NCBI GenBank assembly: GCA_021852095.1
Contig: JAJZOC010000060.1
Location: 1 to 19,650 of the forward strand
Reading direction: 5' to 3'
Source: a bacterium
GTDB lineage: Bacteria > Patescibacteriota > Microgenomatia > Levybacterales > UBA12049
DNA length: 19,650 bases
Positions 7,677 to 14,162 of the stretch are shown piece by piece. Numbering within the stretch: the first letter of the stretch is position 1; every line of letters begins with the position of its first letter. The position numbers and the translations under genes were made by a program. The notes beneath the pieces were generated by a model. That model was not told where the DNA came from, did not search any database, and was given only the letters and a program-made list of their open reading frames with translations.

Positions 7677-8779
7677 CTTGCTATTCCTTGTACATTTAAT
7701 AAATTATTAAACGTTACTTGCCCGGCGTTTTTCCCAAAGATTTGAGTGATTAGTTTTGCTGAATTACTTGCGTTTGCAACAACAATACTTTGTCCGTCTA
7801 TCGAGTTTCCTATGCTTGAATATATCGGCGGAGAAAGAGTAAATTGCTTTATTTTTATATTCTTATTTCTTAATAAGAAAATACCCAATTGTAAGCTAAA
7901 CGCGGGAGAAACATCTGTTTTAATTTGCCCCCGCAAGCTATTAAAAATATTGGGGATTTTTAATAGAGATGATTTAGAATGAAACAGAGTATCTTTTATT
8001 GCCAAAAGTAATTCTCGCTGACGTTGCGTTCGTCCAAAATCTCCAATTAAATCTTCATGCCGGGAGCGAACGTATTGTAAAGCTTCTCCCCCCGTCATAT
8101 GCTGCATACCTGCCTGGATATCAAGCCGTTGGTAGCCATACGGGTTAGAACTGTTGATGTCTGTTGGGTATGAATTATCCAACACGGGATGGACAACCTG
8201 TAGATTAATACCTCCAATAGCATTAATGCTTTTAATGAATCCGTAAAGTCCAACCCAAGCATAATGATCAATAGATATACCAAATGTTTGTTCAACCACT
8301 TTAATAGCACTCGGAATTCCTTCGTATTCAGCGGCTTGGTCTATTTTCCCGTAATTTTTTCTGTCCGGCATTCTTATCCATAAATCTCTTGGAATAGAAA
8401 ACATATCTATTTCTTTTTTTGCATAATCAATATGCACGACCATCATAGTTTGAGTTAAAGGATTGCCTGTAAATTTTTGATCATTATCACTTCCTAAAAG
8501 AAGAATGTTTGTTTGATTTAATAAGGGAGTTATGTTTGTTGCTGTTTTTACAGTAATATGTTGACTAGTTGCCGTAGCAATAAATCGCTGAAGTGAATTA
8601 AGGTAGTAGGCGCTATATCCCAGAAAAAAACAAACAACAGTAAGGAAAATAACAATTAATAGACGGATAAAAAATGGTTTTTTTTGACGAGTATTAATTT
8701 CTTGCATTGGTTTATTGTAGCAATAAGGAAAGTTTTTAGAAAGTAACTTATTTAAATATAGATATTCTTTTTTCAGCAC
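7673..8779 (-). CDS. LCP (LytR-CpsA-Psr) family cell-wall polymer ligase
   Basis: LCP proteins transfer lipid-linked glycopolymers onto peptidoglycan or other surface acceptors, outside the membrane. The 368-aa protein has one membrane helix (about 36-60) and then the LCP domain. Visible motifs are NILLLGSD (91-98), FSIPRDLWI (127-135, with the catalytic RD), a GIDHY-like segment (168-173), YVRSRH (236-241) and DFGRTQRQR (247-255). The listed GTG start gives 24 extra residues before an internal ATG at 8707. That ATG follows an extended -10-like TGCTACAAT by only 6 nt, so the real start could be 8707 with a leaderless mRNA. It is transcribed divergently from the small Cys/His protein and is followed by a beta-propeller gene in the same operon. 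Confidence 0.88.
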   Translation of the reverse strand: MLKKEYLYLNKLLSKNFPYCYNKPMQEINTRQKKPFFIRLLIVIFLTVVCFFLGYSAYYLNSLQRFIATATSQHITVKTATNITPLLNQTNILLLGSDNDQKFTGNPLTQTMMVVHIDYAKKEIDMFSIPRDLWIRMPDRKNYGKIDQAAEYEGIPSAIKVVEQTFGISIDHYAWVGLYGFIKSINAIGGINLQVVHPVLDNSYPTDINSSNPYGYQRLDIQAGMQHMTGGEALQYVRSRHEDLIGDFGRTQRQRELLLAIKDTLFHSKSSLLKIPNIFNSLRGQIKTDVSPAFSLQLGIFLLRNKNIKIKQFTLSPPIYSSIGNSIDGQSIVVANASNSAKLITQIFGKNAGQVTFNNLLNVQGIAR

Positions 8780-8818
8780 TTTTTCAGAAAAGCATGATAA
8801 TCTAAATACAGATTAATT

Positions 8819-8830
8819 GGAGGGAGGTGA
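8819..8830 (+). promoter_or_regulatory. Unusually strong Shine-Dalgarno site
   Basis: GGAGGGAGGTGA lies 7 nt before the ATG at 8838. GGAGGTGA is an almost complete match to the 16S anti-Shine-Dalgarno end. Most other genes in this window have no recognisable ribosome site, so this one argues strongly that the small downstream ORF is translated. Confidence 0.8.
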
Positions 8831-8837
8831 AAAATAT

Positions 8838-8996
8838 ATGATGAATAAAAATTGCGACTGTTCCCATGGGGGACACGGAATGATGATCTTAGAATGTTGT
8901 CAAGATCACAAAATGTCAAAAGAACATCTTGAAGCAAAGAAAAAGATGTTAGAAGAAAAACTTAGGTGGGTAAACGAGAAATTAGAGGAAAAATAA
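8838..8996 (+). CDS. Small Cys/His-rich protein (52 aa), possible metal-binding protein
   Basis: The ORF reads MMNKNCDCSHGGHGMM and continues to a Lys/Glu-rich helix ending in LEEK. The N-terminal half carries CxC (6 and 8), His10, His13, CC (20-21) and His24, a density that suggests zinc, copper or iron binding. The C-terminal half (about 27-52) is a charged amphipathic helix or short coiled coil. There is no signal peptide, so it is probably cytosolic. The start is fixed by a near-perfect Shine-Dalgarno site; the second Met is possible but less well placed. It is divergent from the LCP gene and lies 263 bp upstream of the flavin-linked redox operon on the same strand. A role in metal handling or redox sensing for that operon is inference only. 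I cannot name a family with confidence. Confidence 0.75.
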   Translation: MMNKNCDCSHGGHGMMILECCQDHKMSKEHLEAKKKMLEEKLRWVNEKLEEK

Positions 8997-9259
8997 AATT
9001 TATCTCATAAATCTTCTAAAATACATAATTATTGCACATAGCAATATTATGTATTTAGGTTACTTAATTTCAGGTATTTTGTTTATTGATTATTCAGAGT
9101 TAATGAAACGTTATTTTTTTGCTGGCTATATTTTGACCCATTCGTTAAGAACATCGTTTACCGATTAATCCTGCGGAATACCGAACAAATCAGTTTAGTT
9201 TTTAGCAATTCTTCTCATCTTATTCCCATATTCGATTACTATACTTAGGTTTATACATT
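8997..9259 (+). other. 263-bp intergenic region before the redox operon
   Basis: It holds the 16-bp stem hairpin at 9019-9056 and, near its end, a TATACT box (9240-9245) that could be the -10 of the redox operon promoter. No good -35 is seen at the right distance. A 39-codon open frame (9049-9168) lacks a ribosome site and begins inside the hairpin, so it is not called. Nothing else is recognised. Confidence 0.4.
9019..9056 (+). terminator. Long hairpin after the small Cys/His gene
   Basis: AAATACATAAT-T-ATTGC (9019-9035), loop ACATA, then GCAATATTATGTATTT (9041-9056) form a 16-bp stem with one bulged T. It begins 23 nt after the small gene's stop. No T run follows on the plus strand, so it is either a weak terminator, a 3' stabiliser or a regulatory RNA structure in the leader of the redox operon. 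Confidence 0.45.
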
Positions 9260-9694
9260 ATGAAAAAAATACTTATTCTCGTGTCAATAATAATTATTAT
9301 TAGTTATGTTATATATCAAAATGGATCACGATGGTTACTAAGAATTATGGCGTTGGAATCAGGTTCCGCGTCAAATATTTCTTCTGCTTCTGGGTCTTTA
9401 GGTCCAAAACCTCCATACAAAAATGGAACATATACGGGTAATTCTGTTGATGCTTTTTACGGAAATATCCAGGTTCAAGCAGTAATATCAGGCACAAAAA
9501 TAACCGACGTACGATTTCTGCAATACCCAAATGACCGTGCGCGCTCCATCGCTATTAATACCCTAGCAATGCCTAATCTTAAACAAGAAGCAATTCAGGC
9601 GCAAAACGCAAACGTGGATATAATATCCGGCGCGACTGATTCAAGTAATGCGTTTATTCAATCACTCGCATCAGCATTATCTAAAGCAAAGTAA
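9260..9694 (+). CDS. Membrane-anchored FMN-binding domain protein 1
   Basis: This 144-aa protein has one N-terminal membrane helix (about 4-19), a Ser/Gly-rich linker (about 33-50) and an FMN-binding domain (about 52-143) of the type found in NqrC and RnfG. The family carries FMN covalently bound to a Thr in a D-x-x-(S/T)-G-A-T motif. Here it is DIISGAT (120-126), so T126 is the expected attachment site. The domain would sit outside the membrane and act as a one-protein electron carrier. It is the first gene of a four-gene operon, 6 nt before apbE, whose product would load the FMN. It is a paralogue of the protein at 10448-10957 and shares a 59-bp identical DNA tract with it across the flavin site. 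Confidence 0.9.
   Translation: MKKILILVSIIIIISYVIYQNGSRWLLRIMALESGSASNISSASGSLGPKPPYKNGTYTGNSVDAFYGNIQVQAVISGTKITDVRFLQYPNDRARSIAINTLAMPNLKQEAIQAQNANVDIISGATDSSNAFIQSLASALSKAK
9587..9645 (+). repeat. 59-bp exact direct repeat, copy 1
   Basis: This tract is identical to 10847-10905 (offset exactly 1260). It covers codons 110-129 of FMN-binding protein 1, including the flavin attachment motif. Flanking DNA of the two genes differs at many synonymous positions. Confidence 0.9.
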
Positions 9695-9700
9695 AATAAT

Positions 9701-10444
9701 ATGAAACAAACAAGATCCCTTATGGGAATGCATATAACAATTGAAGTTGCGGATAAAAATGTTAAGCAAAAAGATATAGATAAGATCTATGACTATTTTA
9801 CCTATATCGATGAAAAGTTCAGTACATTTAAAACAACGAGTGAAATCTCACTTATTAATAATAATATTATAGAAAAAGATCAATACAGTTCTTGCATGAA
9901 AATAGTTCTTTCTTTATGTGAAGAAACAAAGAATCAAACAAACGGATATTTTGATATTTTTCACAATGGCAAGCTTGATCCTTCGGGATTAGTAAAAGGA
10001 TGGTCAATTAAAAAAGCTTCGGACTTACTCAAAAAAAGAGGTTTTAAGAATTTTTATATTGATGCAGGGGGAGATATTCAAGTAGCAGGAAAAAATGGCA
10101 AGGGCGAATCGTGGACAGTTGGGATACGGAACCCGTTTAACAGCAAAGAAATCGTAAAAGTACTTTCTCTTGAAAATAAAGGAATAGCAACATCAGGAAC
10201 AGAGATTCGGGGACAGCATATTTATAATCCCCGTAAACCCACAGCAGAAATTAAAGATATAGTAAGTCTTACGGTAATAGGACTAAACGTATATGAAGCG
10301 GATCGTTTCGCTACGGCAGCCTTTGCAATGGGAGAGAAAGGAATTAATTTTATAGAGAAATTGTCGGGATTTGAAGGATATATGATTGATAAGAAGGGTA
10401 TTGCCACTTACACAAGTGGATTTGATAAGTATAAAAAATTGTAA
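9701..10444 (+). CDS. apbE: FAD:protein FMN transferase (ApbE)
   Basis: ApbE uses FAD to attach FMN covalently to Thr in SGAT-type motifs. The 247-aa protein shows the family pattern: MGMHITIEV (8-16), IDEKFSTFKTTSEIS (36-50), DPSGLVKGWSIKKA (93-106), FYIDAGGDIQVAG (118-130), GIATSGTE (161-168), HIYNPRKP (173-180, usually HIIDPR, so Asp to Asn) and YEADRFATAAFAMG (198-211, metal-binding Asp at D201). It is shorter than the usual 300-350 aa and has no signal peptide or lipobox, although many ApbE proteins are periplasmic or lipoproteins. It may therefore flavinylate its partners in the cytosol before or during export. It sits between two genes for FMN-binding proteins, its obvious substrates. 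No Shine-Dalgarno site is visible. Confidence 0.95.
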   Translation: MKQTRSLMGMHITIEVADKNVKQKDIDKIYDYFTYIDEKFSTFKTTSEISLINNNIIEKDQYSSCMKIVLSLCEETKNQTNGYFDIFHNGKLDPSGLVKGWSIKKASDLLKKRGFKNFYIDAGGDIQVAGKNGKGESWTVGIRNPFNSKEIVKVLSLENKGIATSGTEIRGQHIYNPRKPTAEIKDIVSLTVIGLNVYEADRFATAAFAMGEKGINFIEKLSGFEGYMIDKKGIATYTSGFDKYKKL

Positions 10445-10447
10445 TAT

Positions 10448-10957
10448 ATGAAGAAGTTTTTTATTGTAACAGCTGTTGTAATAGCATTTATTTCATACTC
10501 AATGTACCAAAGGGTTTTTGGCATAAAGACGGCTTCTGTAGTCTTAAGCCCTAAGTCTTCCCCGCCGGTTCCAAACCAATCAAACCAATCAAGCCAATCA
10601 CAAGCATTGCCAACCGCCACGCCGATACCTACTGCACAAAACACTCCTGCTCCAACTCAACCTCCGACAACTGGTTATAAAGACGGTACATTCACGGGAG
10701 ATACCGCTGACGCGTTTTATGGATATATTCAAGTAGCAGTAACTATTGCAGGCGGAAAAATAACAAATGTGCAATTCTTGCAGTATCCTAACGATAATTC
10801 AACATCAAGCTATATTAATTCCCAGGCAGATCCAATGCTTTCCCAGGAAGCAATTCAGGCGCAAAACGCAAACGTGGATATAATATCCGGCGCGACTGAT
10901 TCAAGCCAGGCATTTGTGCAATCACTGCAATCCGCGTTAGGTAAAGCAAAAAGCTAA
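10448..10957 (+). CDS. Membrane-anchored FMN-binding domain protein 2
   Basis: This 169-aa paralogue of the protein at 9260-9694 has an N-terminal membrane helix (about 4-20) and a longer Ser/Gln/Pro/Thr-rich stalk (about 34-75). The stalk includes three 9-bp repeats giving NQSNQSSQS. The FMN-binding domain spans about 77-167 and its attachment motif DIISGAT lies at 144-150, so T150 is the expected flavinylation site. The longer stalk would place this flavin farther from the membrane than protein 1, consistent with a relay of two flavins (inference). It starts 3 nt after apbE and ends 2 nt before the membrane reductase gene. Confidence 0.9.
   Translation: MKKFFIVTAVVIAFISYSMYQRVFGIKTASVVLSPKSSPPVPNQSNQSSQSQALPTATPIPTAQNTPAPTQPPTTGYKDGTFTGDTADAFYGYIQVAVTIAGGKITNVQFLQYPNDNSTSSYINSQADPMLSQEAIQAQNANVDIISGATDSSQAFVQSLQSALGKAKS
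10847..10905 (+). repeat. 59-bp exact direct repeat, copy 2
   Basis: This tract is identical to 9587-9645. It covers codons 134-153 of FMN-binding protein 2, including the flavin attachment motif DIISGAT. Confidence 0.9.
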
Positions 10958-10959
10958 AG

Positions 10960-12471
10960 ATGAAAGTTATTGATAATTTATTAGATTCAATCACAATGTA
11001 CAGGCTTGTACTGTATTATCTAATCCTCCTTCTTTTTGTTGCATGCGTTTTTAGTTTCATAGGAATTCTTCCCTATAATCCGTTTTTATTCATCTTTTCT
11101 GTTTTATTTCTTATTACGGTTTCCTGGATCACAAATAAAATCTTTGCGAACGTATTCAATGCACCTACAAACGTCGAATCGGTTTATATATCAGCCTTAA
11201 TTTTAGCTTTAATTATTTCTCCGATCAACTCTTTCTCTGGTCTTCCCTTACTATTTTGGGCTGCTGTTTTAACAATGGCATCAAAATATATTTTGGCAAT
11301 CAATAAAAAACATATTTTTAACCCTGTGGCAATCGCGGTTGTCCTTACCGCGTTTGGATTCAGAGGATCTGTTTCTTGGTGGATAGGCACAGCATCTATG
11401 CTGCCGTTTTCTCTTCTTGGATTATTGATTGTCAGAAAAATAAAAAGATATGATTTAGTCTTTTATTTCTTTAGTACTTCTTTACTGATTATGCTCGGGT
11501 TTAATCTTATCGAAGGAAATAATTTATTTACGACTCTTAAGCAAATCATACTATTCTCGCCTATCTTTTTCTTTGCATTTGTCATGTTAACAGAACCATT
11601 AACAACTCCTCCGACAAAAAAACTTCAGTCAATATACGCAGTATTGGTAGGAGTTTTATTTACGCCCCAATTTCATATAGGCTCGTTTTATACAACTCCC
11701 GAATTGTCATTAGTAATAGGAAATGCATTCTCTTATCTCGTCAGTCCAAAAGATAAAATAATTTCTGCTATACGGCAAAAAATACAAATTGCTCCTGACA
11801 TGGTTGATTTCTTCTTCATTCCGAAAAAAAAGTTGGCATTCATTCCAGGACAATATATGGAATGGACACTACCCCACAAAAATCCTGATAGTCGCGGGAA
11901 TAGACGATACTTTACTATAGCTTCCTCTCCAACCGAAGAAGCTATACGTCTCGGGGTTAGATTTTATCCTAATGGAAGCAGTTATAAGAAAGCAATGCTT
12001 GCCGTAGGTACAGATACTCCTTTTGTCGGAGCACAGCTTGCAGGAGATTTTACATTACCAAAAAATATAAATCAAAAACTTATATTTATCGCAGGAGGTA
12101 TAGGAATTACGCCATTCCGGAGCATGATTAAATATTTAATTGATATTAAAGAGCATAGACCAATAATACTTTTCTATGTAAATAGAACTATTGATGAGAT
12201 TGTATATCGTGACGTTTTTGATCAAGCACAGGAGGAAGGAATAAAAATAGTTTATGCATTAACGGATCAAACAAAACTTCCTCCAGACTGGAAAGGAGCA
12301 GTAGGAAGAATAGATACGGATATGATTACGCAAGCCGCGCCAGATTTTAGAGAAAGAATATTTTATCTATCCGGTCCGCGTACAATGGTTACGGCATACG
12401 AAGAAACACTTAAAAAGATGGGGATTAAGGAAAATAAAATCAAGACAGATTTTTTTCCCGGTTTTGCGTAG
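10960..12471 (+). CDS. RnfD/NqrB-like membrane domain fused to a ferredoxin-NADP reductase module
   Basis: The first half (about 15-262) has roughly eight to nine hydrophobic helices. It carries RnfD/NqrB-type signatures: HIFNPVAIAVVL (118-129), WWIGTASMLPF (140-150) and FVMLTEPLTTPPT (207-219, matching the family's TDPxTxP). The second half (about 275-503) is a flavoprotein reductase. Its parts are PGQYMEW (296-302), FAD-binding RRYFTIASSP (315-324), NAD(P)-binding IAGGIGITPFRSM (377-389), YLSGPRTMV (469-477) and a C-terminal DFFPGFA. The reductase would face the cytosol, take electrons from NAD(P)H and pass them across the membrane. I see no SGAT motif in the membrane half, unlike bona fide NqrB/RnfD, so covalent flavin there is doubtful. 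It is the last gene of the operon, and its 3' end overlaps the histidine kinase gene by 32 bp on the opposite strand. Confidence 0.88.
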   Translation: MKVIDNLLDSITMYRLVLYYLILLLFVACVFSFIGILPYNPFLFIFSVLFLITVSWITNKIFANVFNAPTNVESVYISALILALIISPINSFSGLPLLFWAAVLTMASKYILAINKKHIFNPVAIAVVLTAFGFRGSVSWWIGTASMLPFSLLGLLIVRKIKRYDLVFYFFSTSLLIMLGFNLIEGNNLFTTLKQIILFSPIFFFAFVMLTEPLTTPPTKKLQSIYAVLVGVLFTPQFHIGSFYTTPELSLVIGNAFSYLVSPKDKIISAIRQKIQIAPDMVDFFFIPKKKLAFIPGQYMEWTLPHKNPDSRGNRRYFTIASSPTEEAIRLGVRFYPNGSSYKKAMLAVGTDTPFVGAQLAGDFTLPKNINQKLIFIAGGIGITPFRSMIKYLIDIKEHRPIILFYVNRTIDEIVYRDVFDQAQEEGIKIVYALTDQTKLPPDWKGAVGRIDTDMITQAAPDFRERIFYLSGPRTMVTAYEETLKKMGIKENKIKTDFFPGFA

Positions 12472-13456
12472 CTATCGGAAATACGAGAGCAATCGTTGTT
12501 CCTTTTCCGGCTTTAGAATAAAGACGAATTGTTCCTGCATGATTTTCTACAATCTGTTTTGCTATAGAAAGCCCCAGTCCGTATCCCTTTTCTGTTCGGG
12601 AAGCGTCTGTTCTGTAAAATCGGTCAAAGACTTTTTCCTGCTCTTCAAAAGGAATGCCAATTCCTGTGTCTGTAATGTTTACCAACACGGATTGTTTTTC
12701 TTGCTTTAGTTCCGTTATTATTTTACCTCCCGGCAAGGTATATTTTACCGCGTTATCCAATATGCCGGTAAACAACCGTTTCAATAATTGAGTATTTCCG
12801 TAAATCAGAAGACTTTGTTTTGAAGGAACAAATGATAGTTGAAGTTTTTTTTGTTTTGCTGATTCGCGAAAAACAGAAATTCTTTCGATAAGCAGATCCG
12901 TTATGTCTACTTGTTCTTTTTTAACGTTTTGATATTGCTTATTCTGAACTAAGAATAACATATTCTGGACAAGCGCAATTAAGTCATCTATTTCTTCTTT
13001 GTTGCTTTGCATTATCTTTTTATACTCTTCTTTTGTTCGTTCTTTTCGTAAGGCTATTTCGATCTCACCGCTCAAAATAGAAAGCGGAGTCCGCAAATCA
13101 TGAGAAGCATCGGTCAAAAACTGCTTTTCCCGATCATGCGCTTTTTGTACAGGTGCGAGCGTTATACCTGTTAAGAACCACGTGATTGCAGGAACACTTA
13201 ACAACAATACCGTATCAATAAGCAACAATGCATTCCTGAACTCATCCATTATAATGTCACTTACCGGTTCTATATGCGATTTGTTATTTGAAAACAGCAG
13301 CCATTTATGATCAACTTGAATATAATTATTTCGGCCGTGCTCATCGCCGAAATAATGATTCATCCATAGATAAAAACCTAAACTTAGACTCCAAAATAAC
13401 ACTAAAAAAATAATAGAATATAAAAGAGTAAGCTTTAAACGTGCTTTATGAAACAT
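12440..13456 (-). CDS. Sensor histidine kinase
   Basis: This 338-aa membrane kinase has two membrane helices (about 9-31 and 76-99) bracketing a short outside loop of about 45 residues. A short linker without a clear HAMP domain leads to HisKA with FLTDASHDLRTPLSIL (113-128, phospho-acceptor H119). The HATPase domain has an N box LDNAVKYT (233-240), G1 DTGIGIP (263-269), F box FDRFYR (277-282) and G2 GYGLGLSIAKQI (291-302). All catalytic parts are present. It follows the response regulator by 4 nt and is its obvious partner. The small sensor loop suggests it senses a membrane, envelope or ion signal rather than a large ligand. The end of the gene overlaps the end of the redox operon, so convergent transcription could affect both. 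Confidence 0.95.
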   Translation of the reverse strand: MFHKARLKLTLLYSIIFLVLFWSLSLGFYLWMNHYFGDEHGRNNYIQVDHKWLLFSNNKSHIEPVSDIIMDEFRNALLLIDTVLLLSVPAITWFLTGITLAPVQKAHDREKQFLTDASHDLRTPLSILSGEIEIALRKERTKEEYKKIMQSNKEEIDDLIALVQNMLFLVQNKQYQNVKKEQVDITDLLIERISVFRESAKQKKLQLSFVPSKQSLLIYGNTQLLKRLFTGILDNAVKYTLPGGKIITELKQEKQSVLVNITDTGIGIPFEEQEKVFDRFYRTDASRTEKGYGLGLSIAKQIVENHAGTIRLYSKAGKGTTIALVFPIATQNREKNLS

Positions 13457-13460
13457 AAAA

Positions 13461-14132
13461 TTATTCTCTCATTATATATCCTATTCCTCTTTTTGTATGG
13501 ATAAGTTCTTTTGACTGTGGTGATATTCTAAGCTTTTTACGAATATATTTAACATACGTTTCGACAATATTTGACAAGCCTTCATATTGATAATCCCAAA
13601 CATGCTCGAGTAATTGAGTCTTTGAGAGCATTATATTGGCGTTATGCATAAAATATTCAAGAAGTGCATATTCCCGTGCTGTTAGAGATATTGGTTTTCT
13701 ATTTCTTGTTACAGTTTTCGTCGCGGGATTTAAAGATACATCTGCAACAGTCAGGACTACGGGATTAGCTTTGTTGCCGCGCCGAAGCAATGCTCTAATT
13801 CTGGCTGAAACTTCTGCAAAAGAAAACGGCTTAACAACATAATCATCCGCTCCGCTATCCAGTCCTGCAATTTTATCGGCAACATCATCTTTTGCCGTTA
13901 GAATTAAAATTGGTACCGTTGTATTTTTCTCACGGATTTTTTTACATACTGTGAGTCCGTCAATCTTTGGAATCATAAGATCAAGGATGACGAAATCATA
14001 GACATTAATACTTATTTTTTCTAGAGCTTCCTCTCCATCTTTAGCAACATCAACGTTATAAGATTCTTCCAAAAGCCCATTTTTTAATATATTGGCTATT
14101 TTGCCTTCATCCTCAATAATTATTATTTGCAT
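13461..14132 (-). CDS. OmpR/PhoB-family response regulator
   Basis: This 223-aa regulator has a receiver domain (1-118) with acidic pocket E7/D8, phospho-acceptor D51 in VILDLMIPKIDG, T79 and K101 in VKPF. Its winged-helix DNA-binding domain (about 125-221) contains LTAREYALLEYF and the recognition helix region NIVETYVKYIRKKL. Its partner kinase follows 4 nt downstream. Upstream, two TTTATATAAA boxes with 11-nt spacing are a plausible autoregulatory site. The genes it controls are not shown by sequence. The linked LCP gene and the facing redox operon are candidates. Confidence 0.96.
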   Translation of the reverse strand: MQIIIIEDEGKIANILKNGLLEESYNVDVAKDGEEALEKISINVYDFVILDLMIPKIDGLTVCKKIREKNTTVPILILTAKDDVADKIAGLDSGADDYVVKPFSFAEVSARIRALLRRGNKANPVVLTVADVSLNPATKTVTRNRKPISLTAREYALLEYFMHNANIMLSKTQLLEHVWDYQYEGLSNIVETYVKYIRKKLRISPQSKELIHTKRGIGYIMRE

Positions 14133-14135
14133 GTT

Positions 14136-14156
14136 TTTATATAAAATTTATATAAA
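14136..14156. promoter_or_regulatory. Candidate response-regulator binding site (direct repeat)
   Basis: TTTATATAAA occurs at 14136-14145 and again at 14147-14156, an 11-nt centre spacing typical of tandem OmpR/PhoB-family half-sites. It fills most of the 30-bp gap just upstream of the response regulator ATG. Because it is pure A/T it could also serve as a -10 region or be chance. Confidence 0.35.
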
Positions 14157-14162
14157 GATAGA

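Noticed and set aside
8798..8815. TAATCT-6 nt-AGATTA inverted repeat as an operator between the divergent LCP and small Cys/His genes
   Set aside because: The arms are only 6 bp in very AT-rich DNA, so chance is likely. Conservation data would be needed.
9049..9168. 39-codon open frame (MYLGYLISG...) between the small Cys/His gene and the redox operon
   Set aside because: Its ATG lies inside the long hairpin, there is no ribosome site, and composition is typical of chance AT-rich frames. It needs conservation evidence before being called.
10571..10600. 9-bp repeats (AAACCAATC type) in the stalk of FMN-binding protein 2 as part of the heptamer family
   Set aside because: The period is 9, not 7, and the repeats encode an ordinary Ser/Gln linker, so they look like normal codon-scale repeat growth.
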